A DNA stretch of 32,453 nucleotides, from NCBI GenBank assembly GCA_017853245.1, contig JAFMJY010000019.1:1-32453 (forward strand), in the 5' to 3' direction. Positions within the stretch are counted from its first letter, which is position 1, and every line of letters starts with the position of its first letter. The position numbers and the translations under genes were made by a program. This DNA comes from Burkholderiales bacterium. GTDB taxonomy: Bacteria > Pseudomonadota > Gammaproteobacteria > Burkholderiales > Usitatibacteraceae. The notes beneath the pieces were generated by a model that worked only from the letters and a program-made list of their open reading frames with translations, made no database searches and had not been told where the DNA came from. Shown piece by piece: positions 15,529 to 24,664 of this stretch.

Positions 15529-16437
15529 ATGAACATGAAGCAGCTCGAGACCTTTTACTGGATTGAGCGCCTCGGCAGCTTCAGCGCCGCCGCCGAGCGC
15601 GTCTTTGCTACCCAGTCGACAGTATCGACGCGAATGCAGGAATTGGAGGAGTCACTGGGCGTGAAGCTCTTCGACCGCTCCCACCGCAACGCGCGCCTGA
15701 CTGCCAAGGGCAAGGAGCTCGCGCCCTATGTCCGGCAGATCATCGAGCTGTCGACCGAGATCCAGCAACGAATTACGCCAAGAGAAGCCTTGAGCGGCGT
15801 CGTGCGGCTGGGGGTGGTCGAGATCGTCGCCTTCACGTGGCTGCCGGCCTTCATCCGCGCGCTTCATGAGCGCCACCCCGCGGTGACCCTCGAGCTCGAG
15901 ATTGCCCTCTCCTACGACCTCGAGGCGAAGCTGAACGACGGCGCACTCGACATCGTGTTTGCCGTAGGGCGCGCCCCGGGCCCCCAATATGTCACGGAGT
16001 CGCTGGGCACGTCGCAATTCGAGTGGATGGCAAGCCCACGCCTCGGGATTCCAACCAGGCGCCTCACGCCGGGCGACCTGCAGCCCTTTCCGTTCATCAC
16101 GCTCAACCGGCAGTCCTACCACCACGCAACCGTCGATGCGTGGATGAAAGCGAACCAGGTCCGTTGGCGGCGGGTGATCGAGTGCAACTCGCTCACCATG
16201 GCCGCTTCGCTGGTCATGGCCGGGCTCGGCGTGAGCCTCATGCCCCCGGCCTGCTACCGGCGCGAAATCGAGGCGGGCGCGCTGCAAGTCGTCGAGACAA
16301 CCGGTTCCATGGCGCCGGTTGAAGTCTTCAGCATGTACGCGGTTGACGAGTCCCAGCCGCTTTCCCCGCTGGTCACCCATTTGGCCGCCGAGATCAGTCG
16401 GGCATTTCAGGCTGCGGGCCCGCCAAACACAAAGTAG
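15529..16437 (+). CDS. LysR-family transcriptional regulator
   Basis: This 302-residue regulator has an N-terminal winged helix-turn-helix (about residues 3-62, with FSAAAERVFATQSTVSTRMQ as the recognition region). A linker helix and a two-lobed effector-binding domain (about 90-295) follow. It starts at an ATG with an excellent AAGGAGG site 7 nt upstream. It sits between the oxygenase operon (divergent) and the liv/formaldehyde genes (same direction), so it is the obvious candidate regulator for both. The effector is probably a pathway substrate or intermediate, which is inference. Confidence 0.94.
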   Translation: MNMKQLETFYWIERLGSFSAAAERVFATQSTVSTRMQELEESLGVKLFDRSHRNARLTAKGKELAPYVRQIIELSTEIQQRITPREALSGVVRLGVVEIVAFTWLPAFIRALHERHPAVTLELEIALSYDLEAKLNDGALDIVFAVGRAPGPQYVTESLGTSQFEWMASPRLGIPTRRLTPGDLQPFPFITLNRQSYHHATVDAWMKANQVRWRRVIECNSLTMAASLVMAGLGVSLMPPACYRREIEAGALQVVETTGSMAPVEVFSMYAVDESQPLSPLVTHLAAEISRAFQAAGPPNTK

Positions 16438-16454
16438 AAGGGCGACCCATCCAA

Positions 16455-16507
16455 AAAGCCAATGGAAATTCACCAAAAAAAACTGATTGCGGCAATACAT
16501 TGGCTTT
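16455..16507. promoter_or_regulatory. Perfect 10-bp inverted repeat upstream of the liv operon
   Basis: AAAGCCAATG (16455-16464) and CATTGGCTTT (16498-16507) are exact inverted copies. Their centres are 43 bp apart, close to four helical turns, and the A-rich spacer contains the small palindrome TTGCGGCAA. It lies between the LysR stop and livG. A paired operator is a better reading than a terminator because the loop would be 33 nt and no U-tract follows. Confidence 0.4.
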
Positions 16508-16583
16508 GGGAGACTTCCGCGATAACTAGCCTTGATGACCGGTGGAGCGGCGCAAGGCACGAAGCAATGGAAATGCCCGACGC

Positions 16584-17342
16584 ATGCTGACCGTAAAGGA
16601 CGTTGCGAAGTCGTTCGGGGGCTTTCGGGCCCTCAATGGATGCGGGCTCGAGGTCCGGCCCGGCACCATTACCGGCATCATCGGGCCGAACGGCGCCGGG
16701 AAATCCACGCTCTTCAACATCATCGGCGGGCTGTTCCCGCCCGACCAGGGCGTGGTCGAGCTTGAGGGACGCAGCATTGCGGGCGTTCGCCCCGACAAGC
16801 TGGCGGGCCTGGGCCTCGTGCGCACCTTCCAGATCTCGCGCGAGCTGGGCGAGCTCACGGTGCTCGAGAACATGCTGCTTGCCGGCCAGGGCCAATCGGG
16901 CGAGCAGGCCTGGGCCAATTTCCTGCGGTGGGGGCTCGTGCGGGAGCAGGAGGCGCGAACGCTCGCCAAGGCACGCGCACTGCTCGAGCGCGTCGACCTC
17001 TGGCACCTCGCCAACGACCCCGCACGCAACCTCTCCGGCGGACAGAAGAAGCTCCTGGAGATTTCACGCGCACTGATGCTGGACCCCAAGATCATCCTGC
17101 TCGACGAGCCCACCGCCGGCGTAAGCCCGCTCATGAGCCGAGCGCTGACCAAGGCCATCTCCACGCTTCGTGACGACGGCATCACCTTCGCGATCATCGA
17201 GCACGACATGGACATGATTGCCGAGATCTGCAACCCGATCTATGTCCTGGCCGAGGGCCGCACCCTCACCAGCGGCAGCTTCGCGGAGGTCACCGCCAAC
17301 GAGGACGTGATGAAGGCCTACCTCGGCAAGGTGGCCGCTTGA
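16584..17342 (+). CDS. livG: Branched-chain/aromatic-type ABC transporter ATPase LivG
   Basis: This 252-residue ATPase has Walker A GPNGAGKS (34-41), TFQISRELGELTVLEN typical of LivG, signature LSGGQ (150-154), Walker B IILLDEP (170-176) and switch His in IEHDMDMI. Liv-family importers carry branched-chain amino acids, but in degraders often aromatic acids, amides or urea. The ATG at 16584 gives the usual N-terminus; a GTG at 16542 would add 14 unlikely residues. The ribosome site is weak. It is the first gene of the importer set downstream of LysR. Confidence 0.92.
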   Translation: MLTVKDVAKSFGGFRALNGCGLEVRPGTITGIIGPNGAGKSTLFNIIGGLFPPDQGVVELEGRSIAGVRPDKLAGLGLVRTFQISRELGELTVLENMLLAGQGQSGEQAWANFLRWGLVREQEARTLAKARALLERVDLWHLANDPARNLSGGQKKLLEISRALMLDPKIILLDEPTAGVSPLMSRALTKAISTLRDDGITFAIIEHDMDMIAEICNPIYVLAEGRTLTSGSFAEVTANEDVMKAYLGKVAA

Positions 17343-18100
17343 GCAACGTCCTCGAGGTGCAGGGGCTGCACGCAGGCTACGGGGCTGGCGACATCCTGAA
17401 GGGTGTCGAGCTCACGGTGGCAGAGGGCAGCGTGGTGACGATCATCGGCCCGAACGGCTCCGGCAAGTCGACGCTGGTGAAAACCCTCACGGGGCTTCTG
17501 CGAACCCGCCAGGGCGATATTGTGCTCAAGGGAAAGTCGGTTAAGGACCTGTCCCCGCCGGAGCGCGTGCGCGCGGGGATGTCCTACGTGCCGCAGGAAT
17601 ACAACGTCTTTCGCAACCTCACGGTGCTCGAGAACCTGCAGATCGCCCACGAGTTCATGAGCGCCGGCCGCGGCGGCAAGCGCGGCAAGCCACTCTCGGA
17701 CGAAATGGAGGCGCTTTTCCCGGAGCTGCCGTCGCGCTACAAGGCGCTCGCCGGCAACCTGAGCGGCGGCCAGCGCCAGATGCTCGCCTTTGCCTGCGCG
17801 CTGACCGTGAAGCCCGAGGTGCTGGTGATGGACGAGCCCTCGGCGGGCCTGTCGCCCAAGTACATGACGGACATCTTCGACTGCGTGAAGCGCGTGAATG
17901 AGATGGGCGTCTCAGTGTTGATGGTGGAGCAGAACGCCATCGAGGCGCTGCGCATCTCCCATCGCTGCATCGTGATGGCAAACGGGCGCGTGCGCCTCGC
18001 CTCCGACGCCGCCGCCGTGCTCGGCATGCGGGAATTGCAGAGCCTCTACCTCGGCGATGTGAAGGAAGCCGAGGCCCCCGCAAGCGCGGCGGCAGGCTAG
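17339..18100 (+). CDS. livF: Branched-chain/aromatic-type ABC transporter ATPase LivF
   Basis: This 253-residue ATPase has Walker A GPNGSGKS (37-44), the LivF-like MSYVPQEYNVFRNLTVLENL segment, signature LSGGQRQM (141-148) and Walker B VLVMDEPSAGLSP. The start is a TTG overlapping the livG stop (TTGA), so translation is coupled. It pairs with LivG to power the LivHM permeases. The C-terminus is Ala-rich. Confidence 0.92.
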   Translation: MSNVLEVQGLHAGYGAGDILKGVELTVAEGSVVTIIGPNGSGKSTLVKTLTGLLRTRQGDIVLKGKSVKDLSPPERVRAGMSYVPQEYNVFRNLTVLENLQIAHEFMSAGRGGKRGKPLSDEMEALFPELPSRYKALAGNLSGGQRQMLAFACALTVKPEVLVMDEPSAGLSPKYMTDIFDCVKRVNEMGVSVLMVEQNAIEALRISHRCIVMANGRVRLASDAAAVLGMRELQSLYLGDVKEAEAPASAAAG

Positions 18101-18112
18101 GAGGCGGGCCGA

Positions 18113-18973
18113 ATGCTCCAGACCCTGTTCAACGGCTTCGTCACCGGCATCACCATGACGCTGCCGGCGCTTGCCGTGACGCTGCTCTTCGGCGTGCTGA
18201 AGTTCGCCAACTTCGCCATCGGCGCCATGATGACGGTGGCCGCCTACATGGCGTTCGCGCTCAACGCGCAGCTGGGCTGGCCCCTGCTGCCGTCGACCAT
18301 CGTGGTGGCCATCGTGTGCGGCTTGCTGTGCATCGCCGTCGACGTGGTGACCTTCAAGCCGCTGCGAGACCGCGGCAGCATCACCCTGATGGTCGCGTCT
18401 CTGGGCCTGGGCTTCGTGCTGGAAAACATCGCCCGCCTCTTCTACGGCAACTCGGCCCGCAGCTTCGCCATCGAGATTGCGCGGCCGTTCCGGGTGATGG
18501 ACATCCGCATGAACAAGGAGCAGATGATCACCATCGTGGTCTCCACGGTGGCGATGCTCGCCATGTACTTCCTGCTAACGCGCACACCCGTCGGCCGTGC
18601 CATGCGCGCCGTGGCGGACAACCCCTCGCTCGCGCTGGTGAGAGGCATCGAGAGCGGCCGCATCATCCGCTGGACGTGGTTCATTGCCGGCGTGCTGCTC
18701 GCGGTCGGCGGCGTGCTGATCGGCATGGACCGGGCGATCGAGCCGCCGATGGGCTCGAGCTACCTCATCGCCGTGTTTGCCGCCGCCATCTTTGGCGGGC
18801 TGGGAAGCCCGCTGGGCGCCTTCCTCGGCGCGCTCGCCATCGGCATCGTGAGCGAGATGGCCACGCTGGTCATCCCGCCCAACTACCGGATCGGGATCCC
18901 GCTGTGCGTGATCGCCCTGGTCCTCATCTTCCGCCCGCAGGGGCTCATGGGACAGGCCCACATCCGCCGATGA
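18113..18973 (+). CDS. livH: Branched-chain/aromatic-type ABC transporter permease LivH
   Basis: This 286-residue inner-membrane permease has about eight hydrophobic segments. The LLFGVLKFANFAIGAMM region and the cytoplasmic loop TPVGRAMRAVADNPSLALVRGI are typical of LivH. A GGAGG site precedes the ATG. Its stop overlaps the livM start (ATGA). Confidence 0.93.
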   Translation: MLQTLFNGFVTGITMTLPALAVTLLFGVLKFANFAIGAMMTVAAYMAFALNAQLGWPLLPSTIVVAIVCGLLCIAVDVVTFKPLRDRGSITLMVASLGLGFVLENIARLFYGNSARSFAIEIARPFRVMDIRMNKEQMITIVVSTVAMLAMYFLLTRTPVGRAMRAVADNPSLALVRGIESGRIIRWTWFIAGVLLAVGGVLIGMDRAIEPPMGSSYLIAVFAAAIFGGLGSPLGAFLGALAIGIVSEMATLVIPPNYRIGIPLCVIALVLIFRPQGLMGQAHIRR

Positions 18974-19896
18974 TCTCCTTCATCATCCTGATGTCGATCG
19001 TGATCTGCTTCTCGGCAGTGCTCGCGCTCGCGCTCAACTTCCAGTGGGGCTCGGGAGGCATGGTGAACTTCGGCCTCGCGGGCTTCTATGCGCTCGGCGC
19101 CTATGCCTGCGCACTGCTCATGCTGAAGGGCGGCTTCAACACCTTCTTTGCGACCCTGGGCGCCATGGCCATCGTCGCCGTGGCCTGCGGGCTGGTGGCG
19201 ATCGTGACGCTTCGGGTGACGGAAGAGGACTACTTCGCCATCGTGACTCTGGGCGTGGGCGAGATGCTTCGGCTCGTGGCGCTCAACGAGGATTGGCTCA
19301 CCAAAGGCGCGCTCGGGCTGAGCGGCATCGAGCGGCCCTTCAACGACTGGGTGGCGCCCACCTCGTACTCGTACGTGATGCTCGGGTTCTGCGCCCTCAT
19401 GGTGGCGGCAACGGTGTGGTTCCTCAACAAGCTGGCCCGATCGCCCTTTGGCCGCGTCGTTCGCGCCGTGCGGGAGGACGATGTCGTGGCTGCCACGCTT
19501 GGGAAGCACGTGCTCTGGGCGCGCATTCGCATCTTCGCTATCGGCGGAGCGCTCATCGGGCTCGCGGGCTCGCTGCACGCCTTCTACTACCAGTACATCG
19601 ACCCGACCCAGTTTTCCAATATCGTGATCGCCTACGCCTTCATGGCCGTGATCGCAGGCGGGCGCGGCGCGTACCTGGGCACGATCCTGGGCGCCTCCAT
19701 CGTCATGGTGCTGCTCGAGGGCTCGCGCTTCGCAAAAGACCTGATTCCCAGCCTGAGCTCCGACCAGCTGGCGGCCATTCGCATCATCATCATCGGCGTG
19801 GGGCTGATTGCGCTCCTCATCTACCGCCCGCAGGGCTTCCTTCGCGAGTACCGCCTGCAGGCAAATCTTTCCGGCAGCAAGCAGCAGTCTCCGTAG
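18970..19896 (+). CDS. livM: Branched-chain/aromatic-type ABC transporter permease LivM
   Basis: The 308-residue permease begins at the ATG overlapping the livH stop. It shows NFQWGSGGMVNFGLAGFYALGAY, a conserved LivM entry segment, and the loop SPFGRVVRAVREDDVVAATLGK. An in-frame open reading frame extends far upstream through livH, but that part is a shadow. Several membrane helices end with IYRPQGFLREY. It forms the second half of the membrane channel. Confidence 0.92.
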   Translation: MISFIILMSIVICFSAVLALALNFQWGSGGMVNFGLAGFYALGAYACALLMLKGGFNTFFATLGAMAIVAVACGLVAIVTLRVTEEDYFAIVTLGVGEMLRLVALNEDWLTKGALGLSGIERPFNDWVAPTSYSYVMLGFCALMVAATVWFLNKLARSPFGRVVRAVREDDVVAATLGKHVLWARIRIFAIGGALIGLAGSLHAFYYQYIDPTQFSNIVIAYAFMAVIAGGRGAYLGTILGASIVMVLLEGSRFAKDLIPSLSSDQLAAIRIIIIGVGLIALLIYRPQGFLREYRLQANLSGSKQQSP

Positions 19897-19906
19897 CACC
19901 CATAAA

Positions 19907-19924
19907 GAGGGGCTCCAGCCCCTC
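19907..19924 (+). other. Intercistronic hairpin between livM and the binding-protein gene
   Basis: GAGGGGCT and AGCCCCTC form a perfect 8-bp stem with a 2-nt loop in the 55-nt gap, 27 nt before the binding-protein ATG. No U-tract follows. Hairpins in this position often protect a processed mRNA end and favour higher yield of the periplasmic protein. Confidence 0.55.
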
Positions 19925-19951
19925 ACCCACCACGAGAGGAGAAGCGCAGCG

Positions 19952-21181
19952 ATGAAAAAGTTCACCCGTCGCGATGTTCTGAGAACCCTGGGTGCCGCGG
20001 CTGCGACGCCGCTTTCCGCGCCCTTTTTGAACCTGGCGCACGCACAAGGCGCCAATATCCCCATCGGCGTTGCGCTGCCGATGACCGGCAACGCCGGCGC
20101 CTACGGGCCCGACATGGGCGAGGCCGCCCGACGCACCGCCGACCTCATCAACAAGGCGGGCGGCATCCTGGGCGGCCGCAAGCTCGAGCTTTTCATCGAG
20201 GACTCGGAGTCGAGCGCCTCGGTGGCGGCCAACCTCACACAAAAGTTCATCAACGTCCACAAGGCCCAGTCGCTGGTCGGCTACTGGGGCACGCCGGAGG
20301 GCATGTCCTCCCGCCCGATCGCCATCCAGAACAAGGTGGTGCTGATGGTGTCGAGCGCCGCCAATGCCATCACGGAAGGCGACACGCAGGGCTACATCTG
20401 GCGCTTCCAGATGCGGGCGACCGATTGGGGCATCGTGATCAGCCGCGCCGCTGAGCGCCTGGGCTTCAAGTCCGTGGGCGTCATGGGCCTGCAAAACGCC
20501 TTCGTGCTGCCAATCATGAAGGTCTTCGAGGAGCGCATGCAGGCCGCTGGGCGCAAGGTGGTTGATTCCCTCGTGTACAACCCGGAGCAGCCGTCTTACC
20601 GCGCCGAGGTGCAGCGCGTGTTCGGCAAGAAGCCCGAGGCGGTCTTCTGCTTTGGCCTGCTGCCCGACTTCGTCTCGATCATGCGCGAGGTCTATCGCGG
20701 CGGCTTCGACAGCAAGGTGGTCTCCCTGTCGATCGCGGCAGACGCCGAAGGCAAGTTCATCCAGGGCGTGGGCGCCCAGGCAGCGGAAGGCATCCGCCAC
20801 TTCCAGCCGATGCCCGACGTGGCAGCGCCGGGCTACAAGCGCTTCCTCAAGCTGATGGGCGCGCCGGCCGACCGGATCTTCCTCTTCCCGCCGAACACCC
20901 ATGACCAGATCGCCATCACGGCGCTCGCCATGGAAAAAGCCAAGAGCCCGATGGCCGCGGACTGGTCCAAGCAGATCATGGCCGTGGGCAACGGCCCCGG
21001 TGAGCAAGTCGACGACATCGTCGAGGCCCTGAAGATGGTGCGCGCCGGCAAGAACGTGAACTTCCAAGGCGCTGGCTCGACTTGCGACTTCACCGCAAGC
21101 GGCGACCAGCTCGGCCGTGGCATGGGCCAGTGGGTGATTCAGGGTGGCAAGCAGGTCTTCGTCGAGTACGCGAAGCCCTGA
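19952..21181 (+). CDS. Liv-type periplasmic substrate-binding protein with Tat signal
   Basis: The 409-residue precursor has a twin-arginine signal ([13 protein letters not shown], cleavage probably after AHA near residue 31). A mature type I periplasmic-binding fold follows, with [19 protein letters not shown] and [20 protein letters not shown] as hallmark segments. It supplies ligand to LivHMGF. Tat export implies folding, possibly with ligand or cofactor, before secretion. A GAGAGGAGAAG stretch precedes the ATG. The ligand is not readable from sequence; aromatic acids, amides and amino acids are all possible for the family. Confidence 0.92.
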   Translation: MKKFTRRDVLRTLGAAAATPLSAPFLNLAHAQGANIPIGVALPMTGNAGAYGPDMGEAARRTADLINKAGGILGGRKLELFIEDSESSASVAANLTQKFINVHKAQSLVGYWGTPEGMSSRPIAIQNKVVLMVSSAANAITEGDTQGYIWRFQMRATDWGIVISRAAERLGFKSVGVMGLQNAFVLPIMKVFEERMQAAGRKVVDSLVYNPEQPSYRAEVQRVFGKKPEAVFCFGLLPDFVSIMREVYRGGFDSKVVSLSIAADAEGKFIQGVGAQAAEGIRHFQPMPDVAAPGYKRFLKLMGAPADRIFLFPPNTHDQIAITALAMEKAKSPMAADWSKQIMAVGNGPGEQVDDIVEALKMVRAGKNVNFQGAGSTCDFTASGDQLGRGMGQWVIQGGKQVFVEYAKP

Positions 21182-21216
21182 GCTTCGGCAATTGGAACCG
21201 TGAAAAGGGGAGAGGC

Positions 21217-22326
21217 ATGAAAGTCAAAGCCGCAGTGGCGCACAAGGCAGGCGCGCCGCTAACGATCGAGACCGTCGATCTGGAGGGCCCGAAGCTGGGC
21301 GAGGTGCTGGTGGAGATCAAGGCCACCGGCATCTGCCACACGGACGAGTACACGCTCTCCGGCGCGGACCCCGAGGGCCTCTTCCCCGCCATCCTGGGGC
21401 ACGAAGGCGCGGGCGTGGTGGTGGAAACCGGGCCCGCAGTCACAACGCTGAAAAAGGGCGACCACGTCATCCCCCTCTACACGCCCGAGTGCCGACAGTG
21501 CAAGTTCTGCCTCTCGGAGAAGACGAATCTGTGCCAGGCCATTCGCGTCACCCAGGGCCGCGGGCAGATGCCGGATGGCACGAGCCGCTTCTCACTCAAC
21601 GGCAAGCCGCTGCACCACTACATGGGAACTTCCACGTTCTCGCAATACACCGTGGTGCCGGAAATCGCGCTTGCCAAGATCCGCGAAGACGCGCCGTTCG
21701 ACAAGGTCTGCTACATCGGCTGCGGGGTGACCACCGGCATCGGCGCGGTGATCAACACCGCGAAGGTCGAGCCCGGGGCCAATGTTGTGGTGTTCGGGCT
21801 GGGCGGCATCGGCCTCAATGTCATTCAAGGCGCGCGCCTGGCGGGCGCCGACATGATTGTGGGTGTCGACATCAACCCGTCCCGAAAGGCCCTTGCCGAG
21901 AAATTCGGCATGACCCACTTCGTGAACCCGAAGGAAGTCGAAGGCGACCTCGTGCCTTACCTGGTGAGCCTCACGAACGGCGGCGCGGATTACAGCTTCG
22001 AGTGCATCGGCAACGTGGACGTCATGCGGCAGGCGTTGGAGTGCTGCCACAAGGGCTGGGGCGTTTCGGTGATCATCGGCGTGGCAGGCGCAGGCCAGGA
22101 GATCCACACGCGGCCGTTCCAGCTGGTGACCGGGCGCGTCTGGAAAGGCTCCGCCTTTGGCGGCGCCAAGGGCAGACGCGACGTACCGAAGATCGTCGAC
22201 TGGTACATGAACGGCAAGATCAACATCGACGACCTCATCACCCACACCTTGAAGCTCGAGGACATCAACAAGGGAATCGACCTCATGCACAAGGGCGAAT
22301 CCATTCGCAGCGTGGTCGTGTTCTAA
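21217..22326 (+). CDS. frmA: Class III alcohol dehydrogenase / S-(hydroxymethyl)glutathione dehydrogenase
   Basis: This 369-residue zinc dehydrogenase has catalytic-zinc ligands Cys40, His62 and Cys169, structural-zinc cysteines 92, 95, 98 and 106, and an NAD-binding GLGGIG (194-199). Length and the [17 protein letters not shown] region mark class III enzymes. These oxidise the formaldehyde-glutathione adduct to S-formylglutathione. The next two genes encode the preceding and following steps. The ATG at 21217 lies behind AAAAGGGGAGAGG, 35 nt after the binding-protein stop. Confidence 0.95.
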   Translation: MKVKAAVAHKAGAPLTIETVDLEGPKLGEVLVEIKATGICHTDEYTLSGADPEGLFPAILGHEGAGVVVETGPAVTTLKKGDHVIPLYTPECRQCKFCLSEKTNLCQAIRVTQGRGQMPDGTSRFSLNGKPLHHYMGTSTFSQYTVVPEIALAKIREDAPFDKVCYIGCGVTTGIGAVINTAKVEPGANVVVFGLGGIGLNVIQGARLAGADMIVGVDINPSRKALAEKFGMTHFVNPKEVEGDLVPYLVSLTNGGADYSFECIGNVDVMRQALECCHKGWGVSVIIGVAGAGQEIHTRPFQLVTGRVWKGSAFGGAKGRRDVPKIVDWYMNGKINIDDLITHTLKLEDINKGIDLMHKGESIRSVVVF

Positions 22327-22351
22327 CCAGCCAACCCAGGAGAATTTGCCC

Positions 22352-22933
22352 ATGTCCTCAAGCGTAAACATCCACCCCGGAGTCGATGGGGGCCTCAAGC
22401 CGGCGGCGCCAGGCTTTTCCGGTGGCACGCTGCAGTGCCGCTGCCCAGGCGACAAAGTCACCGTCACCGTCAAGAGCCAGTGCTTTCACAACCACGTCTG
22501 CGGCTGCACGAAGTGCTGGAAGCCGGCCGGCTCGCTGTTCTCGCAAGTGGCGGTGGTCCCTCGCGACTCGCTCTCCGTGACAGCCCACGCGGAACAGCTT
22601 GCGCCTGTCGACCCGAGCGCCGTCATCAAGCGCTACGCCTGCAAAGCCTGCGGCGTGCACATGTACGGGCGTATCGACGACACCGGCCATCCGTTCTACG
22701 GTTTCGATTTCATCCACACGGAGCTTTCGCCGGACTCGGGTTGGGCGCCGGCGGAGTTTGCAGCTTTCGTGTCCTCGGTCATCGAGTCGGGCTTCAAGCC
22801 GGAGAAGATGGCGGCGGTGCGCGATCGGCTCAAGGCGCTCAATCTCGAGCCCTACGATTGCCTCTCCCCGACCCTCATGGACGCGATTGCCACGCACTCG
22901 GCCAAGAAGAAAGGCGTTCTCGGCACCGCGTGA
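22352..22933 (+). CDS. gfa: S-(hydroxymethyl)glutathione synthase (glutathione-dependent formaldehyde-activating enzyme)
   Basis: This 193-residue zinc protein of the Gfa family accelerates condensation of formaldehyde with glutathione. Zinc-ligand cysteines are visible as CRC (29, 31), CGCTKC (50, 52, 55) and CKAC (97, 100), and the C-terminal domain has the family's [12 protein letters not shown] segment. The ATG at 22352 has AGGAGA upstream. A TTG two codons earlier is less likely. Its stop overlaps the fghA start (GTGA). Confidence 0.95.
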   Translation: MSSSVNIHPGVDGGLKPAAPGFSGGTLQCRCPGDKVTVTVKSQCFHNHVCGCTKCWKPAGSLFSQVAVVPRDSLSVTAHAEQLAPVDPSAVIKRYACKACGVHMYGRIDDTGHPFYGFDFIHTELSPDSGWAPAEFAAFVSSVIESGFKPEKMAAVRDRLKALNLEPYDCLSPTLMDAIATHSAKKKGVLGTA

Positions 22934-23772
22934 AGCTCGTCAGCGAATATCGCTGCTTCGGTGGCAAGCAGCGCGTCTATGTGCACGACGCGACGGAGAC
23001 GCGCTGCCCGATGCGCTTCGGGCTGTTCCTGCCGCCGCAGGCGGAAAGCAGCCGAGTGCCGGTTCTTTTCTGGCTATCCGGCCTCACGTGCACCGAGGAA
23101 AACTTCATCACCAAGGCGGGCGCCCAGCGGGTAGCCGCCGAGTTGGGCCTCGCCCTTGTTGTCCCCGACACGAGCCCGCGGGGCCTCGGCTACCCGGGCG
23201 AGGCGGACCACTACGACTTCGGCCTTGGTGCCGGCTTCTACGTGGATGCCACGCGCGAGCCCTGGGCCAAGGGCTATCGGATGTATTCCTACGTTGCGCG
23301 CGAGCTCTGGGACCTCGTCGGCAGCCGCTTCCCCCTGGATTCGACGCGGGCAGGGATTTTCGGCCACTCCATGGGCGGGCACGGCGCGCTCGTCATCGGA
23401 CTGAGGAACCCTGCGCAATTCCGCTCGCTATCCGCCTTTGCGCCGATCAGCTCCCCAACGCGTTGCGCCTGGGGCGAAAAAGCGTTTGCGGGCTACCTCG
23501 CGGAAGGCCGGGATTCTTGGGGCGAGTACGACGCCTCCGTGCTCATTGCGTCGCGCGGATGGCCAGGTGGCACTATCAGGGTCGACCAGGGCGAGCAGGA
23601 TTCCTTCCTGGAAAAGCAGCTTCGCCCAGACCTGCTGATAAACGCCTGCAGGCGCTCCGGCGTGTCGCTGGACTTGCGCATGCAGCCCGGCTACGACCAC
23701 AGCTACTACTTCATCGCCACGTTCATGGAAGAGCACCTGCGCTTCCACGCCCGCAACCTTGGCGTGGGTTGA
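22930..23772 (+). CDS. fghA: S-formylglutathione hydrolase
   Basis: This 280-residue esterase-D-type hydrolase converts S-formylglutathione to formate and glutathione. It shows the [16 protein letters not shown] motif (49-64), a GHSMGG elbow with Ser147, the acid region QGEQDSFL and the catalytic His in GYDHSYYF. The start is a GTG overlapping the gfa stop. With frmA and gfa it completes the formaldehyde-to-formate route. Confidence 0.95.
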   Translation: MKLVSEYRCFGGKQRVYVHDATETRCPMRFGLFLPPQAESSRVPVLFWLSGLTCTEENFITKAGAQRVAAELGLALVVPDTSPRGLGYPGEADHYDFGLGAGFYVDATREPWAKGYRMYSYVARELWDLVGSRFPLDSTRAGIFGHSMGGHGALVIGLRNPAQFRSLSAFAPISSPTRCAWGEKAFAGYLAEGRDSWGEYDASVLIASRGWPGGTIRVDQGEQDSFLEKQLRPDLLINACRRSGVSLDLRMQPGYDHSYYFIATFMEEHLRFHARNLGVG

Positions 23773-23828
23773 GGTGTCGCCTTTCCGACCCTCATCAAGC
23801 GCCTATCGCAAATTGCCAGGCACCCGAC

Positions 23829-24581
23829 ATGAGCCTTGACGCCAATGACACCGCCAGCCCAGCCGAGCTGCTACGTCGCCAGGAAGGGCGTGCCACGATC
23901 CTCACGCTCAATCGGCCGGCAAAGGCCAACGCGCTTAGCGCTTCGCTTGTCGAGTCCCTGATGAGCGCTGTCGACACCGCTCTGCGCGACAGCACGCGGC
24001 TCCTCGTGCTCGAGGGAAACGGAAAGCACTTCTGTGCCGGCTTCGACTTCACCGACTACGAAAAGCAATCGGAAGGCGACCTGCTCCTTCGGTTTGTTCG
24101 AATCGAGGCCTTGCTTCAGCGCCTCTTCCACGCACCCATCGAGACGCTCGTCCTGGCGCAGGGCCGAAACTTCGGCGCGGGGGCGGACCTCGTGGCAGCC
24201 TGTCAGCACCGCATCGCTACCCCTGAGAGCACGTTTCGCATGCCCGGCCTGCGCTTTGGCCTGGTTCTCGGCACCCGCCGCCTGGCCCACCGGGTCGGCG
24301 ACGGCGCTGCCCGAGAGCTCCTCGCGGAAACGAAGACCTTCGATGCCGACGAGGCGCTCCGCCTTGGCTTCTTGACGCGCCTCGAGAGCCCGGCGAACTG
24401 GCCGGAAATCATCGCCGACTTGGCCCAACGCGCCCAGGTCCTCAGCGGAGGCGCCGCCGCGGCACTGCATCAGGCCACCACGCCAGACACCCGCGCGCTC
24501 GACATGGCAGCGCTAGCGGAGAGCGCGAGCACGCCGGGGCTTCGCGAGCGCATCCGTCAGTTTCGGGAGGCCGGGCGGTAA
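23829..24581 (+). CDS. Enoyl-CoA hydratase/isomerase (crotonase) family protein, catalytic Glu positions altered
   Basis: This 250-residue crotonase-fold protein has oxyanion-hole segments GKHFCAGFDF and GRNFGAGADL. Aligned by eye with classical hydratases, the two catalytic glutamates are not conserved: the GGGCEL glutamate becomes Asp in GAGADL, and the QPE glutamate becomes Gly in MPGLRFG. It may therefore catalyse another acyl-CoA reaction such as hydrolysis or isomerisation. It follows fghA after 56 nt with no strong ribosome site. Its presence and the CoA-transferase suggest CoA-thioester chemistry in the pathway. Confidence 0.88.
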   Translation: MSLDANDTASPAELLRRQEGRATILTLNRPAKANALSASLVESLMSAVDTALRDSTRLLVLEGNGKHFCAGFDFTDYEKQSEGDLLLRFVRIEALLQRLFHAPIETLVLAQGRNFGAGADLVAACQHRIATPESTFRMPGLRFGLVLGTRRLAHRVGDGAARELLAETKTFDADEALRLGFLTRLESPANWPEIIADLAQRAQVLSGGAAAALHQATTPDTRALDMAALAESASTPGLRERIRQFREAGR

Positions 24582-24664
24582 AGCCGACGACAGGCGCGCT
24601 CTGCCAGTCATTGCGCAGGTGATATTCTCGTCTCGGCTCAATGCGTGAGCAAGATGGGACCACC

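Noticed and set aside
18316-18969. N-terminal extension fused to LivM
   Set aside because: This part reads livH in another frame and has no membrane helices; LivM starts at 18970 in an ATGA overlap.
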